In this document: positions 1-11,347 of the stretch, in pieces
Position numbering within the stretch: the stretch's first letter is position 1
How the letters are laid out: every line of letters begins with the position of its first letter
Origin: Cyclaneusma minus
Taxonomy: Eukaryota > Ascomycota > Leotiomycetes > Marthamycetales > Marthamycetaceae
Direction of reading: 5' to 3'
Assembly: GCA_037179335.1 (NCBI GenBank)
Contig: JAKZHN010000005.1
Location: forward strand, 682,001-746,000
DNA: 64,000 nt
Notes under the pieces: generated by a model
What the model saw: the letters and a program-made list of their open reading frames with translations, nothing else
Told to the model about the DNA's origin: nothing
Databases searched by the model: none
Program-made: the position numbers and the translations under genes

Positions 1-1594
1 TGAGCTTGCCTCCCTTTTTTACGTTTTCTAACAGCGCAATTTCCTTGAAGAGCTTCTCATCACCAACAAATGTGACATCGGCCTGATCGATAGGGTAAGA
101 AGCCTCGATCGACTTCTTGGAGGCGCGAATGTCGGTCTTTACAATACCACCTTGAATGAGGTTGTCATGGCTCTTGCTCACGAAAACGTTACCCGCAGAC
201 TCGCCAGACAGCAGTTTGCTGATAACTGCTGGTGCAGTAGACGATACGGAACCATCTAAATCCACAGACGTGTACTGTTCGATCTCAGAGTCCAACAAAT
301 ACGTCTTTTCTGTTGTCTCCACAGCCTTGCCAGTGAATTGATGGAAGATGGCGTTCATGAAGTTCGGAGTGATAATATACTCTCGGGCGTATTTCAAATC
401 CACAACAGACGGGGCAGTCGCCCATTTGTCACTGAAAGAAACAGCGGCCAAAACATCCCTGAACAATAGGGATTGACAAGCAGAGTCGACAACAGCAAGT
501 TTGTCATAGACCTGACCAAGAACGGCGATGTTGACAGCTGTTTCTGGGAGTGCTTTCAAGAACTCCTCTTCCACGAAAGGCATGTACACGCGCACGTTGA
601 TGACTCCGACCTTGGCTCCCTCGGCAGAGAGCTTGCTCACAACCTGAGCAGCCAAAGAAGCCTCAACAGAGCCAAAAACCACAAAAACGGTCTCAGCTGC
701 AGGTGATCCGTGGTATTCAAAAAGTTGATAGGCGGTACCAAGCTCTTCGTTGAAAGCATTCAGGAGTTGGCCAACAAGAACATCCGTGTGCCTTTTACCG
801 GCTCCGGAGATAGCCTTCGAAACGTTTTTGTACACATTGTCCAAGCCGGCCTGATCTAGAACATCGACCACCCGCAGAGTGTCTCGTCCCACATTAACAC
901 CATCGTAAGTGTGGATAGTCGGCAGGATCGAGGAGAGGATGGTAGCGAAGAGGGCCATGTGCTGGGCTTCGTAGGCGGACGAGCTGCAGACGAGACCAAG
1001 GCCCAAGTCCTCCGCCAAAGTCAGGGCAGAAATGTAGTCGGCCACGAGCCCCTTGGACGAAGCCGGCGCATAGTCCACAGCGGCGACATGCGCCACGAAA
1101 GGATTCGCAACAGAGTACAGCAGAGACAATTCGTCCAAAGCGCCGCGCAAGTGATGAAGGCTGGCAGATGAAGCCAAAAGGGACTGAGGAATACCGCGCT
1201 TTTTCAGGTCAAAGTCCTTGGAGAAGATGTATCCCAGGGCAATTGCGCCAGCGCCCGTCCGAGTCTGCATGGAGGAGACGTTGGTGGCGTAGCCATTGGT
1301 GTTGAGGACACCCTCCTGGGCCCATTGCTTGACAGCGACATCGAGATCGAAGGTTTCGGGCGAATAAGTGAACAGTTTGTCGCTCAAACTGTATGCGACT
1401 TGCTGGACGAGGGTTTGCGCGGTGAGGTAAGTCGGCCCGCTGATGTCTGCGAAGGCGATCTGCTGGCCAAAGGGCAAGGCGGAGGAGAATTGCTTGAATT
1501 GCTTCAGGGACGACGGCTCGTCCTTGCCTTGCTGGTTGTAGGTGCTCTTCAAGGTTTCGGCACCTTTCGGCTCCTGCTGCACGGCGGAAGGCAT
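1..1594 (-). CDS. MET10: Assimilatory sulfite reductase flavoprotein (alpha) subunit, N-terminal half, truncated by window edge
   Basis: This is one continuous minus-strand frame of 531 codons from the ATG at 1594 to the window edge, with no intron needed. The product begins MPSAVQQEPK. It shows the pyruvate-ferredoxin-oxidoreductase-like N-terminal domain of fungal MET10 proteins, including a TRTGAGAIALGY stretch (about residue 100) and a central AETVFVVFGSVEASL / VGVINVRVYMPF / IAVLGQVYDKL block that lines up with yeast Met10. In the family, Met10 passes electrons from NADPH through FAD to the Met5 hemoprotein for sulfite-to-sulfide reduction in the cytosol. The FAD/NADPH reductase half (family length about 1,040 residues) lies beyond position 1. 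The beta subunit Met5 has a related N-terminal region, but this block pattern fits Met10 better. The ATG was chosen because the frame is open from it and conserved sequence starts soon after. Long open frames on the opposite strand are shadows. Confidence 0.86.
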   Translation of the reverse strand, partial: MPSAVQQEPKGAETLKSTYNQQGKDEPSSLKQFKQFSSALPFGQQIAFADISGPTYLTAQTLVQQVAYSLSDKLFTYSPETFDLDVAVKQWAQEGVLNTNGYATNVSSMQTRTGAGAIALGYIFSKDFDLKKRGIPQSLLASSASLHHLRGALDELSLLYSVANPFVAHVAAVDYAPASSKGLVADYISALTLAEDLGLGLVCSSSAYEAQHMALFATILSSILPTIHTYDGVNVGRDTLRVVDVLDQAGLDNVYKNVSKAISGAGKRHTDVLVGQLLNAFNEELGTAYQLFEYHGSPAAETVFVVFGSVEASLAAQVVSKLSAEGAKVGVINVRVYMPFVEEEFLKALPETAVNIAVLGQVYDKLAVVDSACQSLLFRDVLAAVSFSDKWATAPSVVDLKYAREYIITPNFMNAIFHQFTGKAVETTEKTYLLDSEIEQYTSVDLDGSVSSTAPAVISKLLSGESAGNVFVSKSHDNLIQGGIVKTDIRASKKSIEASYPIDQADVTFVGDEKLFKEIALLENVKKGGKL

Positions 1595-2697
1595 CTTCTG
1601 CGGCCGTGTGACTTGACTCGAGAGATGCAACAATCGAATTGTTGCAACAGAGCAATTGACCGATTCAAGTTCAGTCAGTTGCAATTGACGCGATGAGAGG
1701 AACGAAGACTCGGACTCTCCAAAAATCAAAAACCGAGCGTCCCGTGCAGTGGCGTGCTCCAACAAAGGCAAAATTTATCAAGGGATTAATAATGCCCCAA
1801 GCAGAACATAAGAGGTCTGGACGATGCAGCGATCTCGGAGCCTTTTAGTGTATGTCGCTGCCGAGGACATCCGTTACAACCGAAGGATGTTTTCAGGGTC
1901 CTCCTGGCTCGCGAGAATCGCATTCCTAAATGCCATCATCCAGCCGTCAACTGAGAAATCGATGCCTCCCGCACTTCACATTGATGTTTCTTCATTGCTC
2001 ATGTCATTCCCAATTACTTGTATTCAATGCTTTGCACCGCCTGTATTGCTTCTCTTTATTCAAAATGTGTCGGATATTTTCTCGTCGCCAGCCATCATCC
2101 TCTAGAGTACCGGACTTCGCCTTGACCGGAACTTGACTTGACTGTGGCTTGGTACTCCCGCCCTCTACTTGATCGTATTCGTTCTCAGTTGACTACTTGA
2201 GGCTGAAGCCAGCCGCTTCAAGTCCAGCCCCATACTTCTACGAGTGTGACATATCTAGTCCATCCCTCTAGCCTACCGAGTACCGGAGACGCAACTTTGT
2301 GGCGACTGCTAAGCCTGTCTGTCAGTTAGCTTGAATCCGCAGCATTGGTATGGTATAGAGCCTCTTGAGTCTCCTATTCCACTTGAGGGATTGTACCACC
2401 CTGGAATTATTCCTACCCAGTCGACTTTGTTGCAAAGTCCCAGTACGATCTCTTAAGTAAGTCCTGCTTTCAGCTTTCTCGTGCCATCGTTTGCCGGATT
2501 GACTCGCGATACAAACCGGAGAAGGTTGTATGGAGTAAGCACATCCTGGGAGAGCCATTGCAATCTTCTAAAGTCATGCCTTTCTTCGTTTCGAGTGTCA
2601 AGGAACACGTTGGTGCTTTACGTCTAGACGAGCAGTGTTTCTTGATAGTTGATACACGCGTCTGAGTTGTCTTGAAGTTCTCAAACGTCACTGTTAA
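1595..2697. other. Gene-free spacer upstream of MET10
   Basis: This is presumably the MET10 promoter plus unassigned sequence. Short open frames on both strands show no recognisable protein features. No RNA gene was seen. Confidence 0.5.
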
Positions 2698-2971
2698 TAC
2701 ACTGGGACGAAAGAAGTCTGAACCCCCCTCACCTTGTGTGCCCTCTTAGTTTCTTAATGATTCGAAGTATATCTAGTGATTGGGAATAGTGAATACTCTC
2801 AATCATTCGGAATACACTCAATTATTGGGAATACTCTTAGTTATTGGTAATACTCTTAATCATTGGAGATATTCGGAATCATTGTGGATTGTCCTAATTA
2901 CTGAAAATATTTCCAAGCTTGTCCCGCCTGAGGGGGGGCCACACTTTTTTTCACCTAACTGTAACTGTTCT
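2698..2971. mobile_element. Miniature inverted-repeat element, TACAGTGGG family (copy A)
   Basis: The left end TACACTGGGACGAAAGAAGT and the right end, read in reverse (TACAGTTAGGTGAAAAAAAG), are imperfect inverted copies. Both are followed inward by a C-rich run ahead of the repetitive interior. The interior is a series of degenerate units around 'ATTATTGGGAATACTC'. It has no coding capacity. The termini match better-preserved copies at 19464–19613 and 49718–49924. The terminal TA suggests a Tc1/mariner-like (TA target) origin, which is inference. Confidence 0.65.
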
Positions 2972-3062
2972 CTACGACTGTCCTTCTGTGTTCAAAGCTA
3001 TGTGTTATATAACACGTCTGCGCGGTCAGTGGTAGTCACTTGGAGCATGACAGGGCCGGAAC

Positions 3063-3302
3063 AACAGTGCCATGAAGAAAAAGGGGTACGGCCTGAGATC
3101 AATGGGTAATAATATTCCCGATTATTGTGAATATTCCCAATAACTTGGAGTATTCCGAATTACCTTGAATATTCCTAATCACTTGGAATACTCAGAATTA
3201 CCTGGATTCAGTTATCCCCAGTTATTTGGATTATCCCTGGTTCTTTCAAATGGTCAATCTTTCAAAGACTGTTGGTCGTATACTTTTTTCCTTCCCGTTG
3301 TA
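3063..3302. mobile_element. Miniature inverted-repeat element, TACAGTGGG family (copy B)
   Basis: It starts ACAGTGCCATGAAGAAAAAG and continues with a segment (GGTACGGCCT, then GATCAATGGGTAATAA) shared with the copy at 35459–35645. It ends near 3302 with the reverse complement of the family terminus (CTTTTTTCCTTCCCGTTGTA spans about 3283–3302). The interior is a run of 'AATTACTTGGAATATTCC'-like units. Confidence 0.62.
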
Positions 3303-3409
3303 ACTTGTACACTATGCGTCGAGACGGTCATCAATCACCGTAAGTAATGGGCTTCACCTGGCGGTCTCGCACCCTTATAGTTGAAACAGAATTCTGCCAT
3401 TGCTGGCGG

Positions 3410-3560
3410 TCTCGGCGTGATTGTGAATATTCTTGGGTATTTGGGATATTCATGATTGCTTTGAATATTCTCGAATACTTTGGATATTCAGGATTACTTT
3501 GATATTCCTAGTGACTCTGAATATCTTCAGTAACTTCGGATATTCCTAGCTGCTTTTCAG
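3410..3560. repeat. Degenerate relic of the GGAATATTCC repeat interior
   Basis: Units such as 'GAATATTCTTGGGTATTTGG' and 'GGATATTCAGGATTACTTTG' recur several times. They resemble the interiors of the nearby miniature elements, but no clear termini remain. Confidence 0.5.
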
Positions 3561-3889
3561 TATCTGGCGACTCCAAACTCATCAAGCGCAATTCCCTCCA
3601 ACACCTGCAATCCGCTGCCAGGCCCAAACCACTCACCACTCCAGTTCCAAGCAATCGAAGATGCCGCAGGTCACGAGGCGAGATCCAGCTAAGCGTGATA
3701 TCTCAAATCCCATCATCTCCTCCGACCTGCGCGGGAGCGACGCAACTTCCTCGCCACCACCGTCACTCCCTCGCGCCTTCCCACTCTATGCCTCTCCACC
3801 TTTAACAACCAGAACCTACCCCGCGCCTCACGCAACCTCACAAACCCTTCGAATATATCCGCCCCCAACGACCACACCGACCACGCAAT

Positions 3890-5617
3890 ATGAAGCCAGT
3901 CGTCCTCCTCTCGTTGTTGAACGCCGTGGTCTCAGCCAGCTGGTGGTCTGAAGAAGCTCACTCTCCAGCAGGCGCGCCTGTCGTTTCACCATCAGTCGAG
4001 GCTCTCTACAACAGCCACAATCAAGACCAATTCAACCCAGCAGATCTTCTGGCGCCCGACCGTCCAAAGTCCGAGATCTACGCGCTCGCCTTCAATGCCC
4101 TCGACAAGCTCAAGCGGAAGCCAAACTGCCACCGCGAAGCTGCCAGGGTCGTTATGAACAACTGCCAACATTTGGAGGATGGTCAAGGATCTGCGCACAT
4201 TGCGGCGAGCGAGGACCGACTCACCGACTACGTTGACAGCTACGCGGCCAGTCTCGCGATCTGCGATCTCTCTACCGCGAGAGCATTCATCCCAGGAGCC
4301 TGCGCGCCGTTCCAGCACACCGAGCGCACAAGTGTATCTCACGCAGCCAACACTGGTTTCCACGTCTCGCACGAGCAGATTGTAAGGTGTGTGGAAGCCC
4401 TTTACGAGGACGGAAGGCAGTGGACCAGTTATCAGAACAATCGACGCGAAGCCACTCTTTTGTGCAGGGCATCCAGAATCGATGTTGAGAAGGGTATGTG
4501 ATGAGGACTTCCGAGGCCGTGACCGTCCGAAGCTGACATTTCACTAGACGAAACTATCCAACTCAATGAGAAAACGGCCAAGGTGATGAAAGACTACGTC
4601 CAGTTCGTCGAGGTGGAGCTCGCCCAGCAGAAAGAGGAGATTTCGAAGCAGAACGGCATGCTCAACACTTACGTCCATTCCGCCACAAATCAAATCCAAA
4701 TAATCAAGAACAAAGCTGCGGATGCCTGGAACCAAATGTTCGGGGACGTATCGTCGAATATGGATGTCAGTCACTTTTTTCTCCTGAAACGAGTTTTGCT
4801 GACCAAATTCGCTAGAACTTGAAGAATGACGTGAACCACGTTTCGAATGACCTCGCCAATGTGCAAAGACTCTTGAACAACATTATCCAAACAGGCCTGG
4901 CCAGCAATGCCGAGTTGGCGACCGCTCATCAGACTGAAGTAGCAAACTATGGCCAAGCTAGCCGTCAGACGAATGATGAGCTGGCAATGGTAATGCGTCA
5001 AGCAGAAGGAATGAAGCAGTATCTTATGGATATGACCCAAGTTATGGTAAGGAGACTCTCGAAATCACACGAGCAAAATGCTAAGAGGAAACAGATGGCC
5101 ATGGCAGCCCAATCAGATGCTCTCAGTCAACGTCAAGAAGCAATGGGAGAGGTAAGTTGGTCGATAACCCCTTTTTATGAACAAACGCTCACTGCTTTCC
5201 TAGAAATTCAACGACACCATGACGGCCGTAGAAGACATCTCGATACAACTTGAAGCATTCCCAGCGCACATCGAGAACGCAATCACAGCTGCAGGTGGCA
5301 TAGACTTCACAGCCCATCTCGTCAAGGGTCTCTTTCCATCCTGGATGTTCCCAGTCTTCGGCGCAGGCGTCACTGTCTTCTTCGGATCATATGGTCTCCC
5401 GCCTTCGGTTCAACGGAATCTTGGTCTCGCAGTCACAGGCTTCGTGGTATCAAGTATCATGATGTCTGCACAGTCTGGCCATCTTTCTACGATGACATGG
5501 TTCTCGGCAGATTCGTGGAGCCAGCAAATGGGAGCATCTTCGCTCTCTCAGATGGCAAGACAATATCTCGCCACTACGACACCATTTGAGATGGACGACC
5601 TGCACGTTGATATGTGA
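3890..5617 (+). CDS. KAR5: KAR5/Tht1-family nuclear membrane fusion (karyogamy) protein
   Basis: The model has four exons, 3890–4493, 4548–4765, 4816–5151 and 5204–5617, all in phase, giving 523 residues. It starts with a signal peptide (MKPVVLLSLLNAVVSA). A Cys-containing lumenal domain follows, with conserved-looking segments CHREAARVVMNNC, SLAICDLS and RCVEALYEDGRQWTSYQNNR. Next come long heptad-rich coiled-coil exons. Near the C-terminus are two hydrophobic segments (about residues 431–452 and 459–475). This order matches the Kar5/Tht1/Brambleberry family, which acts at the nuclear envelope and ER in outer-membrane fusion during karyogamy after mating. The start was chosen because it gives a classical signal peptide; an overlapping upstream frame from 3661 is Pro/Ser-rich noise. 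The second intron has a GTCAGT donor, less usual than the other two. The family assignment is by recognition of motifs and architecture. Confidence 0.82.
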
Positions 5618-7015
5618 TAAAGCACAGTCGAGACTTCGAGCATCTTTCGACATATCGGCTTCTCTTTTACGCACATTCGAGCCAGTCTACACTTCGGTGT
5701 CATTATCACGTTCAGCACTTCAAGTTTCACGTTCAGCATCTCAACTTCCACGCGCTGCATTTGCTAGGGGTTAGCTAGAGAAGAATTTCGGGGCCAATTC
5801 ATGGGTCATGGTTCTTCGGGGGTTATGGGTTTTTCGCCGGTTATGGTTGCATTCGGGAGGCGTTAAGCATTTTTTTACTCAATCGGCATAGCGGTGGCCA
5901 TGAGTTTCGGAGGGGGAAGACTTGTCATTTGTTAATAAAGGGGTACTCGGTGGCGTTTGGCCTTAGCTAAAGGTGGACAACGATACCAGGAAGCATGGAG
6001 CACTGCTTTTCGGTGCATTAGGAGTTAGTTTCGAAAGATTCGAAATGGAACAAAAACCACTTGGCTGCCATGCCCATACAAGCAAATGCCTCTCCCTGAT
6101 GTTGACACAGAGTTTGCCGTGACAACGAGTGTTACCTAGGCCGTAGCAGTTGTACGAAATGCTTCAAGCTAGAAGTTGAGCTTGAAGTAACCATGTTGGA
6201 GCAATGTCTTACCAAACGGTGTGCTGGTCTAACGTCTTGAAGGCAGAGGCCAGCGACAGGAAATAGCGACAAGTGGCTGGTCTGTCCCAAATGATAATAA
6301 TAGAGGTCAAAAGAGTGAGAGACAATCATCTACTCGTGCTTGCTGCGGTCTCTCGGTAAAAGGGGTGCTCATGGATGAATCGAGGCAATATCTCAGTGGA
6401 AGAGAGGCGAAAGATGGTGTAAAAAACTGGGCGGTAACCCGGTGATCGAATAATGGTAGGCTATAGTCAGCTTCGACAAAGCAGTATTGTGCCTTGGGAT
6501 GATGATTCCTTGAGATTTGAGTTGAGCTGCCTCGTGAGTTGTGATTGATCGACACTTCTCCGGATAGCTCTTCTTCGGCAAAAAGCCAATAGCAGGCGAT
6601 TCGAAATCCCTCATAGATACCGGGGTCCGTTCTATAAGTAGTTTGCGACGGTTGCGAAAAAATCCCCGCAATTTACGAGGGAAGAGAAACGTCCCGCTCA
6701 TGGCTTGAGACTTGAAGACGCATTTGGCAGTTGTTCTGGGAAAATAATCACATTCCACTGGGGGCACGTGGCCGAGTCTTGGCGGCGTCTTATCGGAATC
6801 CGTCCCCGGAGCGCTATCAACATTGAAGCCTCGTCTGACGAGCGGCACCTGCTCGATTGTTCCATCAATGACATACGACTACGACACTCGCGCAATCGAG
6901 GGGCTCCACCATAATCGGTCCAAGGGATATATAGCCCCGCTCAAACCCGCCATGCGTTGACCGTCAAGTTCTCAGCTCACCTACACCGTCGTCGTCGTCG
7001 AGACGAGCCTGAAAG
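5618..7015. other. Spacer between KAR5 and MCH1-like gene
   Basis: No gene was recognised. It contains a CACGTG palindrome at 6765–6770 and a TATA-like site (see 6928–6934), probably belonging to the downstream transporter promoter. Confidence 0.45.
6928..6934 (+). promoter_or_regulatory. TATA-like box upstream of MCH1-like transporter
   Basis: TATATAG lies 82–88 bases before the ATG at 7016, a plausible core-promoter distance. This is based on the motif alone. Confidence 0.4.
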
Positions 7016-8737
7016 ATGGCAACTCGAACGCCTCTGTTCCGTGTCAACAGCAATGATTCTTCGATGGATGAGGAGGCTCAAAAGGCTGCGAGGAGGAAGA
7101 ATGTCGCTCGCTATATCTCCTTCGCTTCTGCGACGCTGTCGTGTTTATGCGCCGGCTCCATTACCGCTTTCTCTCTCTACGGACATCTCTTCCAATCACG
7201 CCTTCGGTACAGCCAGCTCCAGGTGAACGGCTGTTCCATCGCCGCCGAAATCTCCATGTACCTGATGATCCCAGTTTTTGGGTCTGTCAGTGACCGAGTT
7301 GGACCTGCGCCTCTGTCTCTTGTATCAGCTCTGCTTTTCGGGAGTGGTTATATTCTGGCGGCGTTTACATACCGAAGCGGGTACAGCCCGGGCGATGTCG
7401 TGCTGCTAGATGCGCACAAAGGATGGCCTTATTTCATTATGGTTATAGCGTTTATTGCTATCGGCGTTGGGACTACGGGGGCGTATATTGGCGGACTTAC
7501 GGCCGTGGCTAAGAATTTTGGGAAAGGCCGGTTCAGAGGATTAGCACTGGCGACTCCGATCACGGCATTTGGACTGAGTAGTATGTGGGAGAGTCAGGTT
7601 GGAAGCAGGATATTATACGAGAGGTTGCCAGATGGAAGCAAGGGCGATGTGGATGTATTCCGCTACTTCATGTTCCTGGGAGTGCTGCTCTTCATCGTGG
7701 GCTTGATCGGAACATGGGGTCTGAAAATAGTGGACGAGGAAGAGCTTATCGACGATGCCATGGAGGAAATGGAAAGAAGCGGTTTGCTGGATGATAACAA
7801 CGAATTCTTCCGCCGCGTGGCAGAAGAGCGCGGCTACGGCTCCATCGAACACGTGCCAGATGACGACGTTGCCTCCCTCCGTAGGGCCGCCGATAGAGCA
7901 CGCGAACAGGAAGAGCTCGAAGCCCGCAAGAAAAACTGGCTCCTCAACGAAGAAACCCGTCTTTTCCTGCGAGACCACACCATGTGGTGGCTCGCAGCCG
8001 GTTTCTTCCTTGTCACCGGCCCCGCCGAAGCCTTCATCAACAATCTCGGCACCATCATCGGCACCCTCTATACTCCCGGAGAAGCGACTTCTGGGCCACA
8101 CACCAGTGCTGCTACACATGTGTCAGTCTTCGCTATTACCAGCACAGCAGCGAGGATTTTTGTCGGTACCATGACCGACCTCCTCGCTCCTGTGCCGACG
8201 ACTCCCTACCATCGCAGCTCGCCAGGGAACTCTTTATCCTCGCTCCCGCCTCGACCTTCACGGTTCAGCATCTCCCGCATCGCCTTCCTGCTTTTTTTCG
8301 CTCTTCTCCTATCCCTTGGGCTTGTGATCCTCGCCTCTGGCCTAATTCAAGGCCACGCCGAACGCTTCTGGTCCGTTTCCGCACTCGTAGGATTGGGTTA
8401 CGGCGCCGTATTCTCGCTCACACCCATTGCGGTCTCTGTGATCTGGGGCGTAGAATCTTTCGGGTTTAACTGGGGTGTTATCTCGATGGTTCCTGCTGTC
8501 GGTGCTACGGTGTATGGCCTCCTGTATTCGGTTGTTTATCAATGGGCTGCGGAAAGAGCGAGTTACAGAAATGATGAGCTGATGGAGGAGCCGAAGGATG
8601 ATGTGCTTTGCTATGGGAAGGAGTGCTACGAGGGGAGTTTCTGGTTCATGGCTGTTAGTTTGTGGGTTGGGTGTGGGATGTGGCTTTGGGCGTGGAGAGG
8701 AAAGGACGGCTGGAAAGCTAGGGGGATTGCGGTGTGA
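7016..8737 (+). CDS. MCH1: MFS transporter, MCH1-like (monocarboxylate-transporter homologue)
   Basis: This is a single exon of 573 residues. The N-terminus has the characteristic ISFASATLSCLCAGSITAFS first membrane span, followed by a YGHLFQSRLRYSQLQVNG loop, as in fungal Mch1 and nodulin-like MFS proteins. About twelve hydrophobic spans are visible. They are split by a long charged central loop (about residues 240–320, rich in E/D/R) and a short Ser/Pro loop near residue 400. Mch1 proteins resemble monocarboxylate permeases, but yeast work did not show monocarboxylate transport, so the substrate is unknown. The membrane location (plasma membrane or vacuole) is not visible in the sequence. 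The start is the first ATG after the TATA-like site and gives a short hydrophilic tail before span 1. The gene lacks introns, unlike the other transporters here. Confidence 0.8.
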   Translation: MATRTPLFRVNSNDSSMDEEAQKAARRKNVARYISFASATLSCLCAGSITAFSLYGHLFQSRLRYSQLQVNGCSIAAEISMYLMIPVFGSVSDRVGPAPLSLVSALLFGSGYILAAFTYRSGYSPGDVVLLDAHKGWPYFIMVIAFIAIGVGTTGAYIGGLTAVAKNFGKGRFRGLALATPITAFGLSSMWESQVGSRILYERLPDGSKGDVDVFRYFMFLGVLLFIVGLIGTWGLKIVDEEELIDDAMEEMERSGLLDDNNEFFRRVAEERGYGSIEHVPDDDVASLRRAADRAREQEELEARKKNWLLNEETRLFLRDHTMWWLAAGFFLVTGPAEAFINNLGTIIGTLYTPGEATSGPHTSAATHVSVFAITSTAARIFVGTMTDLLAPVPTTPYHRSSPGNSLSSLPPRPSRFSISRIAFLLFFALLLSLGLVILASGLIQGHAERFWSVSALVGLGYGAVFSLTPIAVSVIWGVESFGFNWGVISMVPAVGATVYGLLYSVVYQWAAERASYRNDELMEEPKDDVLCYGKECYEGSFWFMAVSLWVGCGMWLWAWRGKDGWKARGIAV

Positions 8738-9061
8738 TTTACTATCAATCAGCATGGAGTTTCTGGGTGTATATCGGGGGCTTTGTAACGATGGGTCTCG
8801 TCAAATGTTCGGAGCACGTTTGGTTTTGCGATGTATCAAGTACAATGAGATGAAGAAAATCCCACGCACCTTGATATTTGCCACTCTTCCCCCAGTGACG
8901 AGTGTGACTTGACTACCCCCAATGTTTAGTTCAACCCTATGAGTGGTCTAGTTCTAATACATAACACGTTCCAGAAGTTGCCCACGGACCATGAGATGCA
9001 AAGATGTTGGGGAATCCCTCACCTGCGATTCTAGAAAAAGCCAAACCACAAGTAATCTGCT
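8738..9061. other. Spacer before 5S rRNA gene
   Basis: Nothing recognisable was seen here. It holds the 3' flank of the transporter gene. Confidence 0.4.
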
Positions 9062-9180
9062 ACATACGACCATAGACTGAGGAGAACTGGCAAACCCGTC
9101 CGCTCTTGCATACATAAGCCTCAGATCGGCAGATTAGTAGTTGGGTGGGTGACCACCAGCGAATACCTGCTGTTGTATGT
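9062..9180 (+). rRNA. rrn5: 5S ribosomal RNA (dispersed single gene)
   Basis: The 119-nt segment begins ACATACGACCATAG and ends GCTGTTGTATGT. Those ends pair to form helix I. The internal control region contains GATTAGTAGTTGGGTGGGTG and ACCACCAGCGAAT, which match ascomycete 5S rRNA closely. Helix II (CTGAGG with CCTCAG) and the GGCAG…CTGC helix are also intact, so it looks functional. A T-rich run (9180–9199) follows directly and can serve as the RNA polymerase III terminator. A lone 5S gene outside the rDNA repeat is usual in many filamentous ascomycetes. Confidence 0.93.
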
Positions 9181-9738
9181 TTTGCTTTTCTTTTTCGTAA
9201 TTTTGTGGGTACTTGGAGGGATTTCGACCACGAAACCCGGGATTGGGAACTTCGATCACGCCAAGCTTCGGACATGGAGTTCCGATTGATGGTCTGGGAT
9301 TAATGAACGTTGTTTATTGAATAACAGTCGGCTTCCACTAGTCTTTGAAATCTGCCTGTGGATATGTTCCCCTGCGGCTTTGAGACTCGGTGATCGAATG
9401 GTCCGAGACGATGCCCGAGTCTCCGAGCGTATCCAGGTTGCGATCTCGGGCTTCAACTTCAACCCCTATCATAGCAAGATTGAAACGCCGAAGTAGTTGT
9501 ACCGCTTTTGTTGTATTGTTACCCCCAGCACTCAATCAAAGCACAAGAAAATTTGGGCCACCTTCGGAAACGAAACTCGGATATAGCTAAGTCCTAAGAT
9601 CAGCGGGAATCCGGATTTAAGGCCAAGTTAAGATCAAGAGCTTCTACTACCTGGAGACTAGATATTTGAATGAATGGAATCATGATCAGCTAATATTTTA
9701 TTTCAATACTTCACTTTCTACTAGTTGTATGAGAAAAG
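9181..9738. other. Spacer between 5S rRNA gene and DHA1 transporter
   Basis: Apart from the T-run after the 5S gene, nothing recognisable was seen. The AT-rich 100 bases before 9739 are probably promoter or 5' leader. Confidence 0.4.
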
Positions 9739-11347
9739 ATGTCTGACATTGAAAAAGCAACCCAACAGACGGCGAGTGATGAGATCAGACCGGATGAGAA
9801 AGCCGTCGAACTCTCTGGGGGGAATAATTCCCGGAATCAAGGCCCTCAAAGAGATGAGGCATTCCTGGTAACTTTCAGCGAAGATGATCCAGCAAACCCA
9901 AAGGATTGGTCCAAGAAGATCAAATGGGGAATCACGGCGGCCATGTCTGCAACAGGCTTCAACCGTATCTGTGTCTCCACTGTAAGTTACAGCACTAGAG
10001 AATTACCGCACCTTTCACACATTCTTCGAGTTGATAGACAGAGAAGAGAAACACAAAACTAACACATCCAACTTACAGATAATGGCCCCAGCAATCAATA
10101 CCATCGCAACAGACCTCAACATGACCTCCACCGAGTCCGTCATGTGCCTCTCAGTCTACCTCCTCGCAACTGCGTTCGGTCCCCTAATTATCGGTCCCCT
10201 ATCCGAAATCTACGGCCGCAAACCCATCATTCACATCACCAACACCTGGTTCCTGCTCTGGAACCTAACCAGCGGTTTTGCCAACTCCAAAAGCCTGCTA
10301 ATAACTTCTCGTCTCCTTGCTGGCCTCGGTGTCAGCGCCGTTTATGCCCTTGGATACGCAGTTCTAGCAGATATCTGGCCACACGAGCAACGAGGACGCT
10401 CACTGAGTCTTTACCTTCTCGTTCCCCTCCTTGGAGCAGCTGTGGGGCCTATTGTGGGAGGTTTCATCACGCAATATAGTACGTGGCGGTGGATGTTCTG
10501 GTCAACATCTATCGTACAGGCAGTCCTCGCACTTGCATCTATTCCACTCGTTCTGGAAACATACGCACCTCTTCTTCTGAGTCGCCGAGCAGCAAAATTG
10601 CGCCAGGCGACTGGGGATCCTCGCTACTATGCCGAAATCGAAACTCGTGAGGAAGGTCGTTCTGCAAGCTGGAAACTGCATAACAATCTCTCGCGACCTT
10701 TCCGCATGCTGCTCCTCCATCCTATCGTGCAGATCCAAGCCATTCTCGGTGGGCTCAACTATGGCCTTCTCTATTTTGCCTTGTCCAGCTTCTCCACTCT
10801 TTTCGTCACCGCGTACGGAGAGTCAATCTCTGTTTCAGGATTGCACTACCTTTCGCTATGTCTCGGCGAGATTGTAGGTACTCTGCTTTGTGGTCCAGCA
10901 ATGGACTACATATACGCCAAGCTGAAAGCTCGCGCAAACTTTGCCCCTGAGCAGCGCGTCCCATTGATGATTCCCGGTGCAATTCTCGGCCCCATAGGCC
11001 TCCTGATATATGGTTGGACCGCACAATACAGTGTTTTCTGGCTGGTAGTGGACATTGGTGCTTTCATTATGGCGCTTGGTTGGCAGATATTTGGTGTGCC
11101 GCTCCAGGCCTATGTGATGGATTCGTACCCGGATCATGTTGGTTCTGCAAGCGCTGCCACACAGTTTCTGCGCTCCCTGGGAGCATTTGCGTTTCCGCTG
11201 TGCGCACCGAAGATGTATGATGCGATTGGATATGGGTGGGGGAACACAGTGGTCGCATTTTTGTCGGTTGGAATTGGTCTGCCTGCTGTGGGTGTGCTCT
11301 GGTGGTATGGGGCGAAGCTGAGAGCTAAGGGCGGAGATAGTCACTGA
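9739..11347 (+). CDS. MFS transporter, DHA1 family (drug/polyamine antiporter type)
   Basis: Two exons (9739–9981 and 10079–11347) with a 97-nt GTAAGT…TTACAG intron give 503 residues. A hydrophilic N-terminus ends in DDPANPKDWSKKIKW, the usual lead-in to span 1 of fungal DHA1 proteins. Family signatures follow: GPLSEIYGRKP after span 2, and WRWMFWSTSIV near span 6. The LLSRRAAKLRQATGDPRY central loop is also typical of TPO1/FLR1/FLU1-like proton antiporters. Such proteins export drugs, polyamines or metabolites at the plasma membrane, but the substrate cannot be read from sequence. No biosynthetic genes adjoin it. A second, more intron-rich DHA1 gene lies at 22280–24555. Confidence 0.85.

Noticed and set aside
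3661..3951. Open frame upstream of KAR5
   Set aside because: Pro/Ser/Thr-rich with no family pattern; it overlaps the KAR5 signal peptide in another frame.
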